Assembly: GCA_016839665.1 (NCBI GenBank)
Contig: JAEOTU010000092.1
Coordinates: 1-25,687, forward strand
Source: Candidatus Hodarchaeota archaeon
GTDB lineage: Archaea > Asgardarchaeota > Heimdallarchaeia > Hodarchaeales > Hodarchaeaceae
Direction: 5' to 3'
DNA length: 25,687 nt
Of the stretch, positions 16,808-24,567 are shown one piece after another. Below the pieces are notes generated by a model. The model ran no database searches. It had not been told where the DNA came from and worked only from the letters and a program-made list of their open reading frames with translations. The first letter of the stretch is position 1. Every line of letters begins with the position of its first letter. A program made the translations under genes and the position numbers.

Positions 16808-17911
16808 TTATTCTACTCCTTTTGTTAGATTCAATTTTTTCATTAGCTTCGAGAATAAAAGTTCAGCATCATGAATCCATGAGGATTGAAGGTTACCTTT
16901 GTTTATACAATGATAACAGTCTTTTACTGAATGAAAGGCAATGAACGGAACATTTTCTTCGATCCAAAATTGAGTTTCATTCCAATAGCAAACTGCAGCT
17001 TTAGAATACCAATAATTTTCCCATTTTTTCTCCCCTGAAGTTTTAGCTAGAAATTCTGAGTATCTACCACCATAGAAATAACTTTCCTCCTGAATCAAGG
17101 AATTTAAAATGCTTTTTTTCATGGATTCTGATTCTTGGTTTAGATGTTTCAAATCTGGAGGCAAAATGCTAATCAATCTTTTAGGATTATTGCCTGAGTT
17201 TGTGATTTTCTTTCTATCTATCTTCGGTTCTTGATTCGTGTATAAACTGCTTAATTGATTCAGTTCTGAAATATCTTGCTTGTAATTAACATTTCGGTTC
17301 CAAGATACAACATCCGAAGGATAATTGGGTGAAATAGTTAACAGTGTCAATGATTTTACTGATCTATGGAGATCATCAGCTCTACCAAAGGGAAATGAAG
17401 AAAGGAAATTTAACGCAACCATACATTCATTCGTTGTATAAGCACTTACTAAAGGTTCTATGATGTCATTTGGTGAACCTAGAGTAGAAATTGCAGTTAC
17501 TTCGTCTATAATGTCATTCAATAATCTTGATGTGATAAATGGCATGTCAGATGAGAGTGTAATAACCTTTGTTGCACCTTTGAACTCCTGAAGGGCAGTT
17601 AATTGCGCCTGAAGAGGGCCTTGAGACGGAATCGAAGGTTTATCTATAATTTTATCAAAATGCGGTAGTGAAAGAGAAGCTTGATCCAGAAACTCCATAA
17701 AATGATTATATTGAAGAAAAGAATTAAAAGATAATACACAACAATCAACAACGGATTCTAAGGTTTCGAATGCCCACAAAAAAAGTGGCTTTTTGTGCAA
17801 CAAAGCATAAATCTTGTTATCGCTAAACTGTGAGATAACTGATTTGTCCTGAAAACGACAGCTTTGACCTCCCATCCATAAGATCCCGATTGCGTTTTTT
17901 TGATCAACCAT
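16808..17911 (-). CDS. MobA-like nucleotidyltransferase with unknown C-terminal extension
   Basis: The N-terminal 200 residues look like the GT-A fold of molybdenum cofactor guanylyltransferase MobA: ILWMGGQSCRFQDK (10-23, family form LAGGxSxRMGxDK), KPLFLWAFETL (41-51), SQGPLQAQLTAL (96-107), and SDMPF (121-125) with the Mg2+-binding Asp. MobA attaches GMP to molybdopterin to make the dinucleotide cofactor. Usual MobA is about 190-220 residues; this protein has 367. The remaining 160 residues (from about 210) are aromatic-rich and helical, with YYGGRYSEFLA-type text and a CxxC (DCYHC), and I do not recognise them. Related folds (CobY, IspD, sugar-nucleotide enzymes) are possible. It sits just ahead of hypF and diverges from etfB. 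A role in metalloenzyme maturation is inference. Confidence 0.65.
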   Translation of the reverse strand: MVDQKNAIGILWMGGQSCRFQDKSVISQFSDNKIYALLHKKPLFLWAFETLESVVDCCVLSFNSFLQYNHFMEFLDQASLSLPHFDKIIDKPSIPSQGPLQAQLTALQEFKGATKVITLSSDMPFITSRLLNDIIDEVTAISTLGSPNDIIEPLVSAYTTNECMVALNFLSSFPFGRADDLHRSVKSLTLLTISPNYPSDVVSWNRNVNYKQDISELNQLSSLYTNQEPKIDRKKITNSGNNPKRLISILPPDLKHLNQESESMKKSILNSLIQEESYFYGGRYSEFLAKTSGEKKWENYWYSKAAVCYWNETQFWIEENVPFIAFHSVKDCYHCINKGNLQSSWIHDAELLFSKLMKKLNLTKGVE

Positions 17912-18121
17912 TGAGTTTCTCTCTACTACACATACCTAAATTGTAATTAATTAATATTTTTTTAATAGAGACAAGAAAAGCGATTATATACTAATATTTT
18001 GCTTATTCTTTTGAGTATCTCTTCCCAATCAAGTTACATAGGAGATACAGAACATAATTATTGCTCAGGATACATTTGCATGAGCTCAACGAAAAGATAA
18101 TACTAAGGATGTAATGTTAAT
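17912..18121. promoter_or_regulatory. Divergent promoter region, mobA-like / etfB
   Basis: 210 AT-rich bases between divergent genes. ATTATATACTAA (about 17983-17994) is TATA-like and could serve either strand; ATAATTATT (about 18055-18063) would suit an etfB start about 38 bases before its ATG. Boxes chosen by eye. No palindrome long enough to call an operator. Confidence 0.3.
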
Positions 18122-18922
18122 ATGAACATTATAGTATTTGTTAAAGCAACAATAGATCGAAATGCTCCTCTTTCCCCTGAAGAAACCTTCCCAGGGGATC
18201 GTGATGACAAAGCTGATGTCATGACGAACAATTATGATAAGCACGCCATTGAGGCGGCTCTAAAGATTGTTGAAGAGAAAGGTGAAGGTAAAGTCACAGC
18301 AGTTTGTTTAGGCTCTGACATGGCTGATAAGGTTGTTAAGGAAGCAATCGCGATGGGTTGCAACGACGCTATTCGAATTGAGAATTCTGAAGCGCGTGTG
18401 ACACATTTTTTCGCAGTCGCCAAAATTTTATCTGCAGCGGTTAAAAAGATAGGAAGATATGATTTAGTTCTTTTTGGAATGCAAAGTTATGATTATGGTA
18501 CTGCCACAATGGCCCCAATCGTGTCTGAGTTTCTTGACCTTCCCACTGCTTCGTGGGTTGAAAGGATCACATTTGAAGGTGACAAGATCAAAGTCGAAAA
18601 AGTCATTGAGGGAGGAACCAGAACAGTAGAACTTCAATTACCTGCAGTACTTAGTATTGCTTCAAGTGGTGATTTTGAAGAACCCCGCTATACAAGTGTG
18701 CGTCGAATAATGAAAGCTAGTAGAACTAAAGTACCCGTTTGGGAAATTGATGAATTGGAAGCGGGTTCTCTTGATACAAATGTCAATTTTATCAAGATGG
18801 AAGCTCCTCCACCTCGTACTGAAGAGTGTGTGGTTTTTAAGGAGGAGGATACGTCAACTTTGGTTGATCAGTTACTTGCTACTCTGAAAGAGAAAGGCCT
18901 GAACTTAGGAGCCTTTAAATAA
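18122..18922 (+). CDS. etfB: Electron transfer flavoprotein beta subunit
   Basis: EtfB pairs with EtfA to carry electrons from flavin dehydrogenases such as acyl-CoA dehydrogenases. 266 residues, normal length. It has the family start (NIIVFVKATID), the NYDKHAIEAALKI helix, the GCNDAIRI strand, and the signature region VEKVIEGGTRTVELQLPAVLSIA with EEPRYTSVRRIMKA. The second-nucleotide loop, normally close to DGDTAQVGP, reads DYGTATMAP (124-132), so several conserved positions differ; this bears on whether it binds AMP or a second FAD. AAGGATGT precedes the ATG. Followed after 13 bases by etfA, with GAGGTGA between them: an operon. Confidence 0.95.
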   Translation: MNIIVFVKATIDRNAPLSPEETFPGDRDDKADVMTNNYDKHAIEAALKIVEEKGEGKVTAVCLGSDMADKVVKEAIAMGCNDAIRIENSEARVTHFFAVAKILSAAVKKIGRYDLVLFGMQSYDYGTATMAPIVSEFLDLPTASWVERITFEGDKIKVEKVIEGGTRTVELQLPAVLSIASSGDFEEPRYTSVRRIMKASRTKVPVWEIDELEAGSLDTNVNFIKMEAPPPRTEECVVFKEEDTSTLVDQLLATLKEKGLNLGAFK

Positions 18923-18935
18923 GAGGTGAAGAAGA

Positions 18936-19886
18936 ATGACCAACATACTTGTAGTTATAGAAATTTCTAAAGGTAAGATAATGGGGAATACAAAGGAGTG
19001 TTTAACTGTTGCACAAAAATTAGGCGTAGTTGAAGGAGTCATTTTGGGTCAGGATATTTCTGAATTGGCTCTGGAGGCTACTAAATATGGAATAAAGAAG
19101 GTACACAAAGTTGATGATGCTCAATTCGCAGGAGTGAACATTCTTCACCATACTCACACTTTAGAAGCACTGATCAATAAAACTAACCCATCTATTGTCA
19201 TGGCTGGCGCTAGTCTTTACGGTCAAGAAGTAATACCCCGCTTGGCAGCACGATTTAACTCAGCAATGTTTGCCTCTATGACAGACATCGCAGTTGAAGG
19301 AGATAACATTGTAGGGATTCATCCGCTCTTTGAAGAAAAAATACTAGGTACGATGTCAGCTAATAAAGACCAATTGAATTTTGTGACCATTTTGGGTGGA
19401 AATAATCCAGAAGTTGAAATAGATGAATCGTTTTCTGGAGAAGTTGCTGATTTCGCTCCAACCATTAGTGATAGTGATAACCGTGAAGTTTTTGTTGAGG
19501 AGAAGATCGCTAAAGTCTCTGTTGATATTACAAAAGCTAAGCTAATAGTTGCAGGTGGTCGTGGTGTGGGTAGTAAAGAAAAATATTCTATCATTATTGA
19601 TGCAGCTAAGGAATTAGGTGGCGAAGTAGGTGCTAGTCGGGCAGCAGTTGATGCTGATTGGGTACCCTATGATCATGAAGTCGGCCAAACAGGAAAAACT
19701 ATTACACCAGATTTCTACATCGCTTGCGGAATTTCAGGAGCTATTCAACATTTAGTTGGTATGCGTAACTCCAAAACGATAATTGCTGTTAATACGGATG
19801 AGGAAGCTCCGATTCTAGATGTAGCTCATTACGCAATTATTGCTGATCTTCACGAAGTGCTCCCCGAACTGCTTAAGAAAGTTTAA
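18936..19886 (+). CDS. etfA: Electron transfer flavoprotein alpha subunit
   Basis: FAD-binding partner of EtfB. 316 residues, normal length. The C-terminal FAD domain is canonical: GGRGVGS (207-213), GASRAAVDADW (232-242), EVGQTGKT (248-255), YIACGISGAIQH (261-272), and IIAVNTDEEAPI (282-293). The N-terminal half has the usual ETF fold text (HTHTLEALI; GASLYGQEVIPRLAARF). Strong ribosome site GAGGTGA 7 bases before the ATG. A pyrimidine-rich tract right after the stop marks the likely end of the etfBA transcript. With the membrane EtfD-like gene next, the pair probably exchanges electrons with a lipid-soluble carrier. Confidence 0.96.
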   Translation: MTNILVVIEISKGKIMGNTKECLTVAQKLGVVEGVILGQDISELALEATKYGIKKVHKVDDAQFAGVNILHHTHTLEALINKTNPSIVMAGASLYGQEVIPRLAARFNSAMFASMTDIAVEGDNIVGIHPLFEEKILGTMSANKDQLNFVTILGGNNPEVEIDESFSGEVADFAPTISDSDNREVFVEEKIAKVSVDITKAKLIVAGGRGVGSKEKYSIIIDAAKELGGEVGASRAAVDADWVPYDHEVGQTGKTITPDFYIACGISGAIQHLVGMRNSKTIIAVNTDEEAPILDVAHYAIIADLHEVLPELLKKV

Positions 19887-20200
19887 TCTCTATTGTAGAT
19901 TAAATTTCTCTTTTTTTCTCTTTTCTTTTTATCTAACTTATACCAGACTCATCTGAATGTGTATTATTACTCTGTATGGAAATAGGTATTCACCTTTCAG
20001 TTGTATTATGAACACGACACCTTCAAATAAGAAAGTAAGATAGCTAATGTCAATTTCCTAAGAGGAGCGGTCTGAGGTTATCAGTCGCTTTGAATACAAA
20101 TCTGGCTTAATATTAGCTAAAACAATATTTCTATACGATTCTGCCATAGAATAAGGAAAATATTCCAATAAAGGTTGTGAATTCGGTATTGGTGAACTTT
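19887..20200. other. Intergenic region etfA to etfD-like gene
   Basis: About 314 bases. It holds the etfA terminator tract at its left end and must hold the promoter of the EtfD-like gene; no box stands out clearly (AATATT and TTTCTATACG near 20109-20140 are weak candidates). Just before the gene is GGTGA (20191-20195), its ribosome site. No reading frame, RNA gene or repeat seen in the rest. Confidence 0.35.
19903..19931 (+). terminator. T-rich transcription terminator after etfA
   Basis: Starting 16 bases after the etfA stop is an almost pure pyrimidine stretch with runs of seven and five T (CTCTTTTTTTCTC, then CTTTTTATC). Archaeal RNA polymerase stops at such tracts without needing a hairpin. 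Confidence 0.6.
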
Positions 20201-22333
20201 ATGATTCAAACAATTTTTTCTATATTACAGGAACCTGGTAGAGAGGCTTACTGGCCTCGTCACTTAGAATTATATGGACATCAACTTGGTTTTTTAATTT
20301 ACATTAGTGCAATGATCGCTGTTCTAATAGTACTTGTTGGGATTTATCGTGGAATGCGCGTATGGTTTCATGGAAAATATGATAAAGAAGACCAGAAATT
20401 CATTCCATTTTTCTTTGGGCTTATTTTCAGAGTTTTCAAGAACTTTTTCTCACGATCACTTCCTAAAAGAGTCTATTATGGCATTGGAGCTGGTATCACT
20501 AAACGTGAATCAAGACAGTGGTCTAGTTTCATAGCTCATTCAATGATTATGCTTGGTTTCCTTGGTGCTGCAATTGCTACCCTTATTTCAACAGCTCATG
20601 AATATTTGTTCCACGAAAAGCTCTTAGTTGGTTCGTTTTATATCGCTCATTCTTTTTTTGCAGATGCAGCTGGATTGTTGTTATTCTTGGGCACCGTCTT
20701 GGCATTAATGAGACGCTACATTATGGATCGTAGTTATTATGCTCGTGCTGGTTATGAAGATCTTTTTCTGTTATTATTACTTTTCTGGATTAGTATCTCT
20801 GGATTCTTTGTAGAAGCCTTCCGTATTGTATATGGTTTGGTCCACCAAGCTGAAATTGGTTTTGAGGTCTTTTCATTCATTGGATATCCTCTGGCATTAG
20901 TTCTCCAAAATCTTTCACCGACTGATGGGCAAATTTTTGCCTTACACCTCTTTTTCTATCTTTCTCACTTAGGTGTGGCACTCATTGGCGCATCTTACAT
21001 AGCTTACGGGAAATTTTTCCATATCGGAGTGGGCCTTGGAAATATCGTTCTTTCAGATATTAAATCACCAGCAGGTCAGTTGCAATTCGACCCTGAAGGT
21101 ATCAAATCCATAGAAGATTTCACCTTCTATCAGTTATTTGAAACATCGGCATGCATGAAGTGTCATTTCTGCCATAATTATTGTCCTGCTCAAGATTCAG
21201 GTGAACCCCTATCCCCCCTCAAAGTTATTCAAGACGTGAAAAATTGGGGTAGAAAGCAATACGGTTTAATAAATTCTAATAAAGATGTTCCCATTATCGG
21301 TGAAGAATCAGGAATTACTGGGGACGTCTTGTGGGCTTGTGTCACCTGTTACGCTTGTGTAAACGCCTGTCCTCACCTTATTGGACATATTGATATGATT
21401 GTAGGTATGCGAGCTAATTTGATTGAAGAAGGTGAAATACCTGGAACCCTCACTACAATGCTCGAAAGTGCCTATAACTACGGTAACATCTGGGACCAAC
21501 CTAAGCGAGACCGCGTGAAATGGTTGAAAGAGGGGACATTACCGAGTATAAAAGAATCAGAATCAAAACTACTGTGGCTTCCTGGTGATACTCTTGCTTA
21601 TGATCCAAGAAACCAGAAAGTTGCTCGGGCAACCTATGAAGTGTTTTCAAAGGCTGGTATTGATTTTGGAACGCTTGGTGATGCTGAAAAGAATGATGGT
21701 AACGAAATGAGGCGGTTAGGTGAAGAAGCATTGTTCCAAATGCTTGCTGAAGATAATATCAGGATGTTCAAGAAAAATAATGTTAAGAGAATTGTTACAT
21801 CCTCCCCTCATGCTTATAATGCCATTAAGAACGAGTACCCTGAATATGGAGGGGAATTCGATGTTGTCCATTACACTGAGTTTTTGGTAGAGCTTATTGA
21901 AGAGGGGAAAATTAAATTCACTAAAGACATGAATTATGAGGTAACTTATCATGACCCCTGTTACCTTGGTAGATATAATGACGTTTATAGTGCTCCCCGA
22001 AAGATAATAGAGCTTCTTCCAGGTGTGAGAATGAAAGAGATGCCAAATCATAGCCAATTCAGTTACTGCTGCGGTGGCGGTGGGGGTGGTATGTTTCGTG
22101 AGACTCCTGAATGGGTGACTACTCGCATCTCTGAACGTCGGGTATTAGAAGCTAAAAGAACCTTGGATCTTCTTTCTGAAGATGAGAACGAGGATAAACC
22201 TAAACAGAAGATTTTAATAGCAGCTTGCCCCTTCTGTACAAGTATGTTAACCGATGCTACAAAAACTCAACAATTAGAAGAGGAAGTTGAAGTGAAGGAT
22301 CTAATAGAATTGGTACTCGAAGCAATGAGCTAG
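20201..22333 (+). CDS. Membrane-bound ETF-linked iron-sulfur oxidoreductase (EtfD/HdrD-like, cytochrome b-type N-terminus)
   Basis: Likely links EtfAB to a membrane quinone or phenazine. From ATG 20201 (GGTGA five bases ahead) it has 710 residues. Residues 1-275 are five or six membrane helices of the NarI/DsrM cytochrome b type, with histidines in helices (FIAHSMIM, FYIAHSFF, FYLSHLG) able to hold heme. Two [4Fe-4S] motifs follow: C318/C321/C324/C328 and C380/C383/C386/C390. Two CCG modules come last. The second is intact (YHDPC with C587, CCG at C623-C624, then CPFC). The first keeps its scaffold but lacks every cysteine: WLPGD for the first Cys, EKNDGN for the CCG, SSPHA for CPHC. One noncubane cluster is therefore predicted instead of two. 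GTG 20177 would add eight residues with a poorly placed ribosome site. Confidence 0.9.
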   Translation: MIQTIFSILQEPGREAYWPRHLELYGHQLGFLIYISAMIAVLIVLVGIYRGMRVWFHGKYDKEDQKFIPFFFGLIFRVFKNFFSRSLPKRVYYGIGAGITKRESRQWSSFIAHSMIMLGFLGAAIATLISTAHEYLFHEKLLVGSFYIAHSFFADAAGLLLFLGTVLALMRRYIMDRSYYARAGYEDLFLLLLLFWISISGFFVEAFRIVYGLVHQAEIGFEVFSFIGYPLALVLQNLSPTDGQIFALHLFFYLSHLGVALIGASYIAYGKFFHIGVGLGNIVLSDIKSPAGQLQFDPEGIKSIEDFTFYQLFETSACMKCHFCHNYCPAQDSGEPLSPLKVIQDVKNWGRKQYGLINSNKDVPIIGEESGITGDVLWACVTCYACVNACPHLIGHIDMIVGMRANLIEEGEIPGTLTTMLESAYNYGNIWDQPKRDRVKWLKEGTLPSIKESESKLLWLPGDTLAYDPRNQKVARATYEVFSKAGIDFGTLGDAEKNDGNEMRRLGEEALFQMLAEDNIRMFKKNNVKRIVTSSPHAYNAIKNEYPEYGGEFDVVHYTEFLVELIEEGKIKFTKDMNYEVTYHDPCYLGRYNDVYSAPRKIIELLPGVRMKEMPNHSQFSYCCGGGGGGMFRETPEWVTTRISERRVLEAKRTLDLLSEDENEDKPKQKILIAACPFCTSMLTDATKTQQLEEEVEVKDLIELVLEAMS

Positions 22334-22339
22334 TTCAGA

Positions 22340-22371
22340 ACAAGAATAAAAAAGAGGATAGAAAAGAAGGA
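22340..22371 (-). terminator. T-rich terminator of gcvH between convergent genes
   Basis: The 40-base gap between convergent genes is purine-rich on the plus strand, so a gcvH transcript would read CTTCTTTTC then CTCTTTTTTATTC: an archaeal-type T-rich terminator. Confidence 0.45.
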
Positions 22372-22373
22372 GT

Positions 22374-22769
22374 TTATCCTTCTTGAGCGCAAAGGTCATC
22401 GTATTCTTCGGGGGTCATGAGCTTTGCTAATTCTTCTTCAAGGTTAGACGGTTTGATCCGAAGTAACCATGCTCCATATGGATCTTCATTAAGCATCTCA
22501 GGAGAATCTACCACTTCCTCATTAACCTCAGTGATCTCTCCAGAAATAGGACTGTATACATCAGAAACTGCTTTCACACTCTCTACAGAACCATATACTT
22601 CTCCAAGAGAAACAGTATCCCCAACTTCTGGAAGTTCTACAAAGACCACGTCTTTAAGCGCCTTTTGGGCGTAATCAGTAATTCCAATTAAACATGTACC
22701 GTCTTCTTCCACTCTGATCCAGTCATGTTCTTTATAATATTTAGCATTACTATCTAATTCATAGGACAT
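22374..22769 (-). CDS. gcvH: Glycine cleavage system H protein (lipoyl carrier)
   Basis: Small cytosolic carrier whose lipoyl-lysine shuttles the aminomethyl group between the P, T and L proteins of glycine cleavage. 131 residues, normal size. Family text: YYKEHDWIRVEEDG, IGITDYAQKALKDVVFVELP, the lipoyl site SVESVKAVSDVYSPISGE with K66, and NEDPYGAWLLRIKPSN. I chose ATG 22769 because GGAGT lies 9 bases ahead and a TATA box sits at the right distance; ATG 22826 would add 19 unmatched residues and fall too near that box. No gcvP, gcvT, lpd or lipoate ligase is in the window. It is alone on its strand among etf and hdr genes. A lipoate-binding role tied to Hdr-type proteins (as LbpA in sulfur oxidisers) is possible but unproven. 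Confidence 0.95.
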   Translation of the reverse strand: MSYELDSNAKYYKEHDWIRVEEDGTCLIGITDYAQKALKDVVFVELPEVGDTVSLGEVYGSVESVKAVSDVYSPISGEITEVNEEVVDSPEMLNEDPYGAWLLRIKPSNLEEELAKLMTPEEYDDLCAQEG

Positions 22770-22834
22770 CTTAAATGACTCCAAAACTGTATTCGTTAGA
22801 TGTGAGTAACCATCAAGCGATTTCACTTATTCAT

Positions 22835-22844
22835 TTTTTATATC
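22835..22844 (-). promoter_or_regulatory. TATA box of gcvH
   Basis: On the minus strand GATATAAAAA lies 66 bases before the chosen ATG. A start about 25 bases on gives a leader of roughly 40 bases. This supports the start at 22769 over 22826. Confidence 0.45.
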
Positions 22845-23237
22845 TTTGCTTATCAACTGGGGATGAAATATATCTTCTTTGGTGTTTTTTCTTGATGATA
22901 TAAATCCTTTTGGATTAATAACTCATTAAAACCTGATAGTGAGAAAAGTACAATACAAACACAGAATAATTAGTACTTAAATTTCAATCATGTGCATATT
23001 ACCGATATACGACTCTTTACTTTGTCTTACGGGAATGTCTAATTCTTAAATTCTCAAGAATTCGAGATTCGAAAAATACCTGAGCTTTTGTCTAATCATG
23101 ATAAAATAATTAGAAAGTGATTATAATGGAAATGTTCTTCGGAAAAGTTTTCTTAACAATAGTAAATGAAAAAAATGTCGCTGATTACAAGAAAGATTAA
23201 AATAGAAATACAAAATACTTTTATCAAGCCCCGAGGT
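22845..23237. other. Intergenic region gcvH to hdr operon
   Basis: About 390 very AT-rich bases between divergent transcripts. I see no reading frame with a ribosome site, no tRNA, and no repeat beyond an imperfect inverted repeat around GAATTC near 23060. Probably promoter-flanking or regulatory spacer. Confidence 0.35.
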
Positions 23238-23247
23238 ACTATAAAAC
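23238..23247 (+). promoter_or_regulatory. TATA box of the hdr operon
   Basis: TACTATAAAA about 25-30 bases before a plausible transcript start near 23270, which is 35 bases before the small coupled reading frame. Typical archaeal spacing. By eye. Confidence 0.5.
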
Positions 23248-23304
23248 TATTTCTACCCACCTTAATGCTTTACAACATGTGTGGTTATCATGAGGTTAGC
23301 AACC

Positions 23305-23421
23305 ATGGGTAAAATCGTTGAATTTGATATGGCTGATCCATATGTTCCCGTCATGTTGCAAAACCTCCATTTACCAAAAAATAAAGTGTTTCATTATCTT
23401 CAAGGAGAATTTTCGAAATGA
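23305..23421 (+). CDS. Small protein (38 residues) translationally coupled to HdrCB
   Basis: A short frame from ATG 23305 to TGA 23421, whose stop overlaps the start of the HdrCB gene (ATGA). GAGGT lies 8 bases before the ATG, and a TATA box lies about 60 bases upstream. The product starts MGKIVEFDMADPYVPVM and ends in HYLQGEFSK. It has no cysteine or membrane helix, and I recognise no family. An ATG at 23290 would make it 43 residues, with a weaker ribosome site. Position suggests either a leader peptide that couples translation into hdrCB or a small subunit of the complex. An unconserved chance frame is the alternative; the paired ribosome site and 4-base overlap argue against that. Confidence 0.55.
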   Translation: MGKIVEFDMADPYVPVMLQNLHLPKNKVFHYLQGEFSK

Positions 23422-24548
23422 TTAATACAGAACCCCACTTTCTTGAAACGGACACGTTTTCTTCTAGTATTGAATCAATAATCAAAGCGTGTTATCAATG
23501 TGGGAATTGTACTAGTGTTTGTCCCTTACGGAGGGTTTCTAAATTCAATCCACGTAAGTTTATACATAATGCACAATTAGGAAAATCACTAAGTGATGAT
23601 GAGCTTACAATGTGCCTAACATGCGCAAAATGTTACGAGGTATGTCCCCAAGAGGTCAATATCCCTGAATTTATACGGTTATCACGCGAAAACACAGTAA
23701 TCGATGAAACAAGTTACGCTCATCATAATGTTTTCAATCTTCTGCAAATTTTTATGGCAGAAATGACAGACAAGGGAATGGATTTTGATTATGAAGGCGA
23801 GATTGATCCGAATTCTAGCATCGCATATTTTCCAGGATGCATTGATCTTTTTGATCGCTTTTTGGATTTACAAAAAACTAAGTTTCATCCGATAGGGCAA
23901 AGTGCAATAAATCTAATGAATAAAGTGGGAATTAAGCCTAATGTCATCTCGCTCAAGTGTTGTGGGCACGATGCATATTGGACTGGTGATCTTGATTCCT
24001 TTAATAAAGTCCAACAATACAACGCGAAGATGATCAAAGAATCGAAGATAACGACACTTGTCACCTCCTGTGCTGAATGTTTTTACACTTTTAGTGAATT
24101 ATACGATCTTGAAAACATTAAAATTCAACATATTTCACAATTTATCGAAGAACATCAAGAAGCACTTGATTTCAAGGGAGAGAACATTACATTAACTTAT
24201 CATGATCCCTGTCGTCTTGGTCGATTTATGAAAGAATATGAAAGTCCAAGAAATGTACTGAAGAATACAGGTGCGACATTAAAAGAACTACCCCTTAACA
24301 AGCAATATACTAATTGCTGTGGGGTATCAGCTTGGCTTAGATGCGATGATCAGTCACGTGCAGTAATGTTACGGAAATTAGAAGAAGCAAAGCAGGTTGT
24401 CGGAAATGAGGGAACTCTTACTGTAGCCTGTACTAAATGCTTTGCTCATTTAAATTGTGTTTTAGAAGATAGAGAACCCCAACATGATTACAAGCTTCAG
24501 GTAAAAGAATTGGGCATGTTAGTAGATGAAATTTCAACTAAAAAGTAA
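23418..24548 (+). CDS. Fused heterodisulfide reductase subunit HdrCB (HdrD-like)
   Basis: Soluble 376-residue protein joining HdrC and HdrB functions. N-terminal ferredoxin part: C25/C28/C31/C35 and C66/C69/C72/C76 for two [4Fe-4S] clusters. Then two complete CCG modules for noncubane [4Fe-4S] clusters: C140, C180-C181, C217/C220, and C264, C299-C300, C337/C340. In methanogens these clusters reduce the CoM-S-S-CoB disulfide; in other archaea the true disulfide is unknown. No membrane helices, so it differs from the membrane EtfD-like protein nearby. AAGGAGA lies 8 bases before the ATG. hdrA follows after 19 bases with its own GAGAGGT site, so both are one operon and probably one complex. Confidence 0.93.
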   Translation: MINTEPHFLETDTFSSSIESIIKACYQCGNCTSVCPLRRVSKFNPRKFIHNAQLGKSLSDDELTMCLTCAKCYEVCPQEVNIPEFIRLSRENTVIDETSYAHHNVFNLLQIFMAEMTDKGMDFDYEGEIDPNSSIAYFPGCIDLFDRFLDLQKTKFHPIGQSAINLMNKVGIKPNVISLKCCGHDAYWTGDLDSFNKVQQYNAKMIKESKITTLVTSCAECFYTFSELYDLENIKIQHISQFIEEHQEALDFKGENITLTYHDPCRLGRFMKEYESPRNVLKNTGATLKELPLNKQYTNCCGVSAWLRCDDQSRAVMLRKLEEAKQVVGNEGTLTVACTKCFAHLNCVLEDREPQHDYKLQVKELGMLVDEISTKK

Positions 24549-24567
24549 TGATTGAGAGGTAAGAAGA

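Noticed and set aside
23040..23075. Inverted repeat around GAATTC in the gcvH-hdr spacer
   Set aside because: Pairing is imperfect and short, in very AT-rich DNA; within chance expectation.
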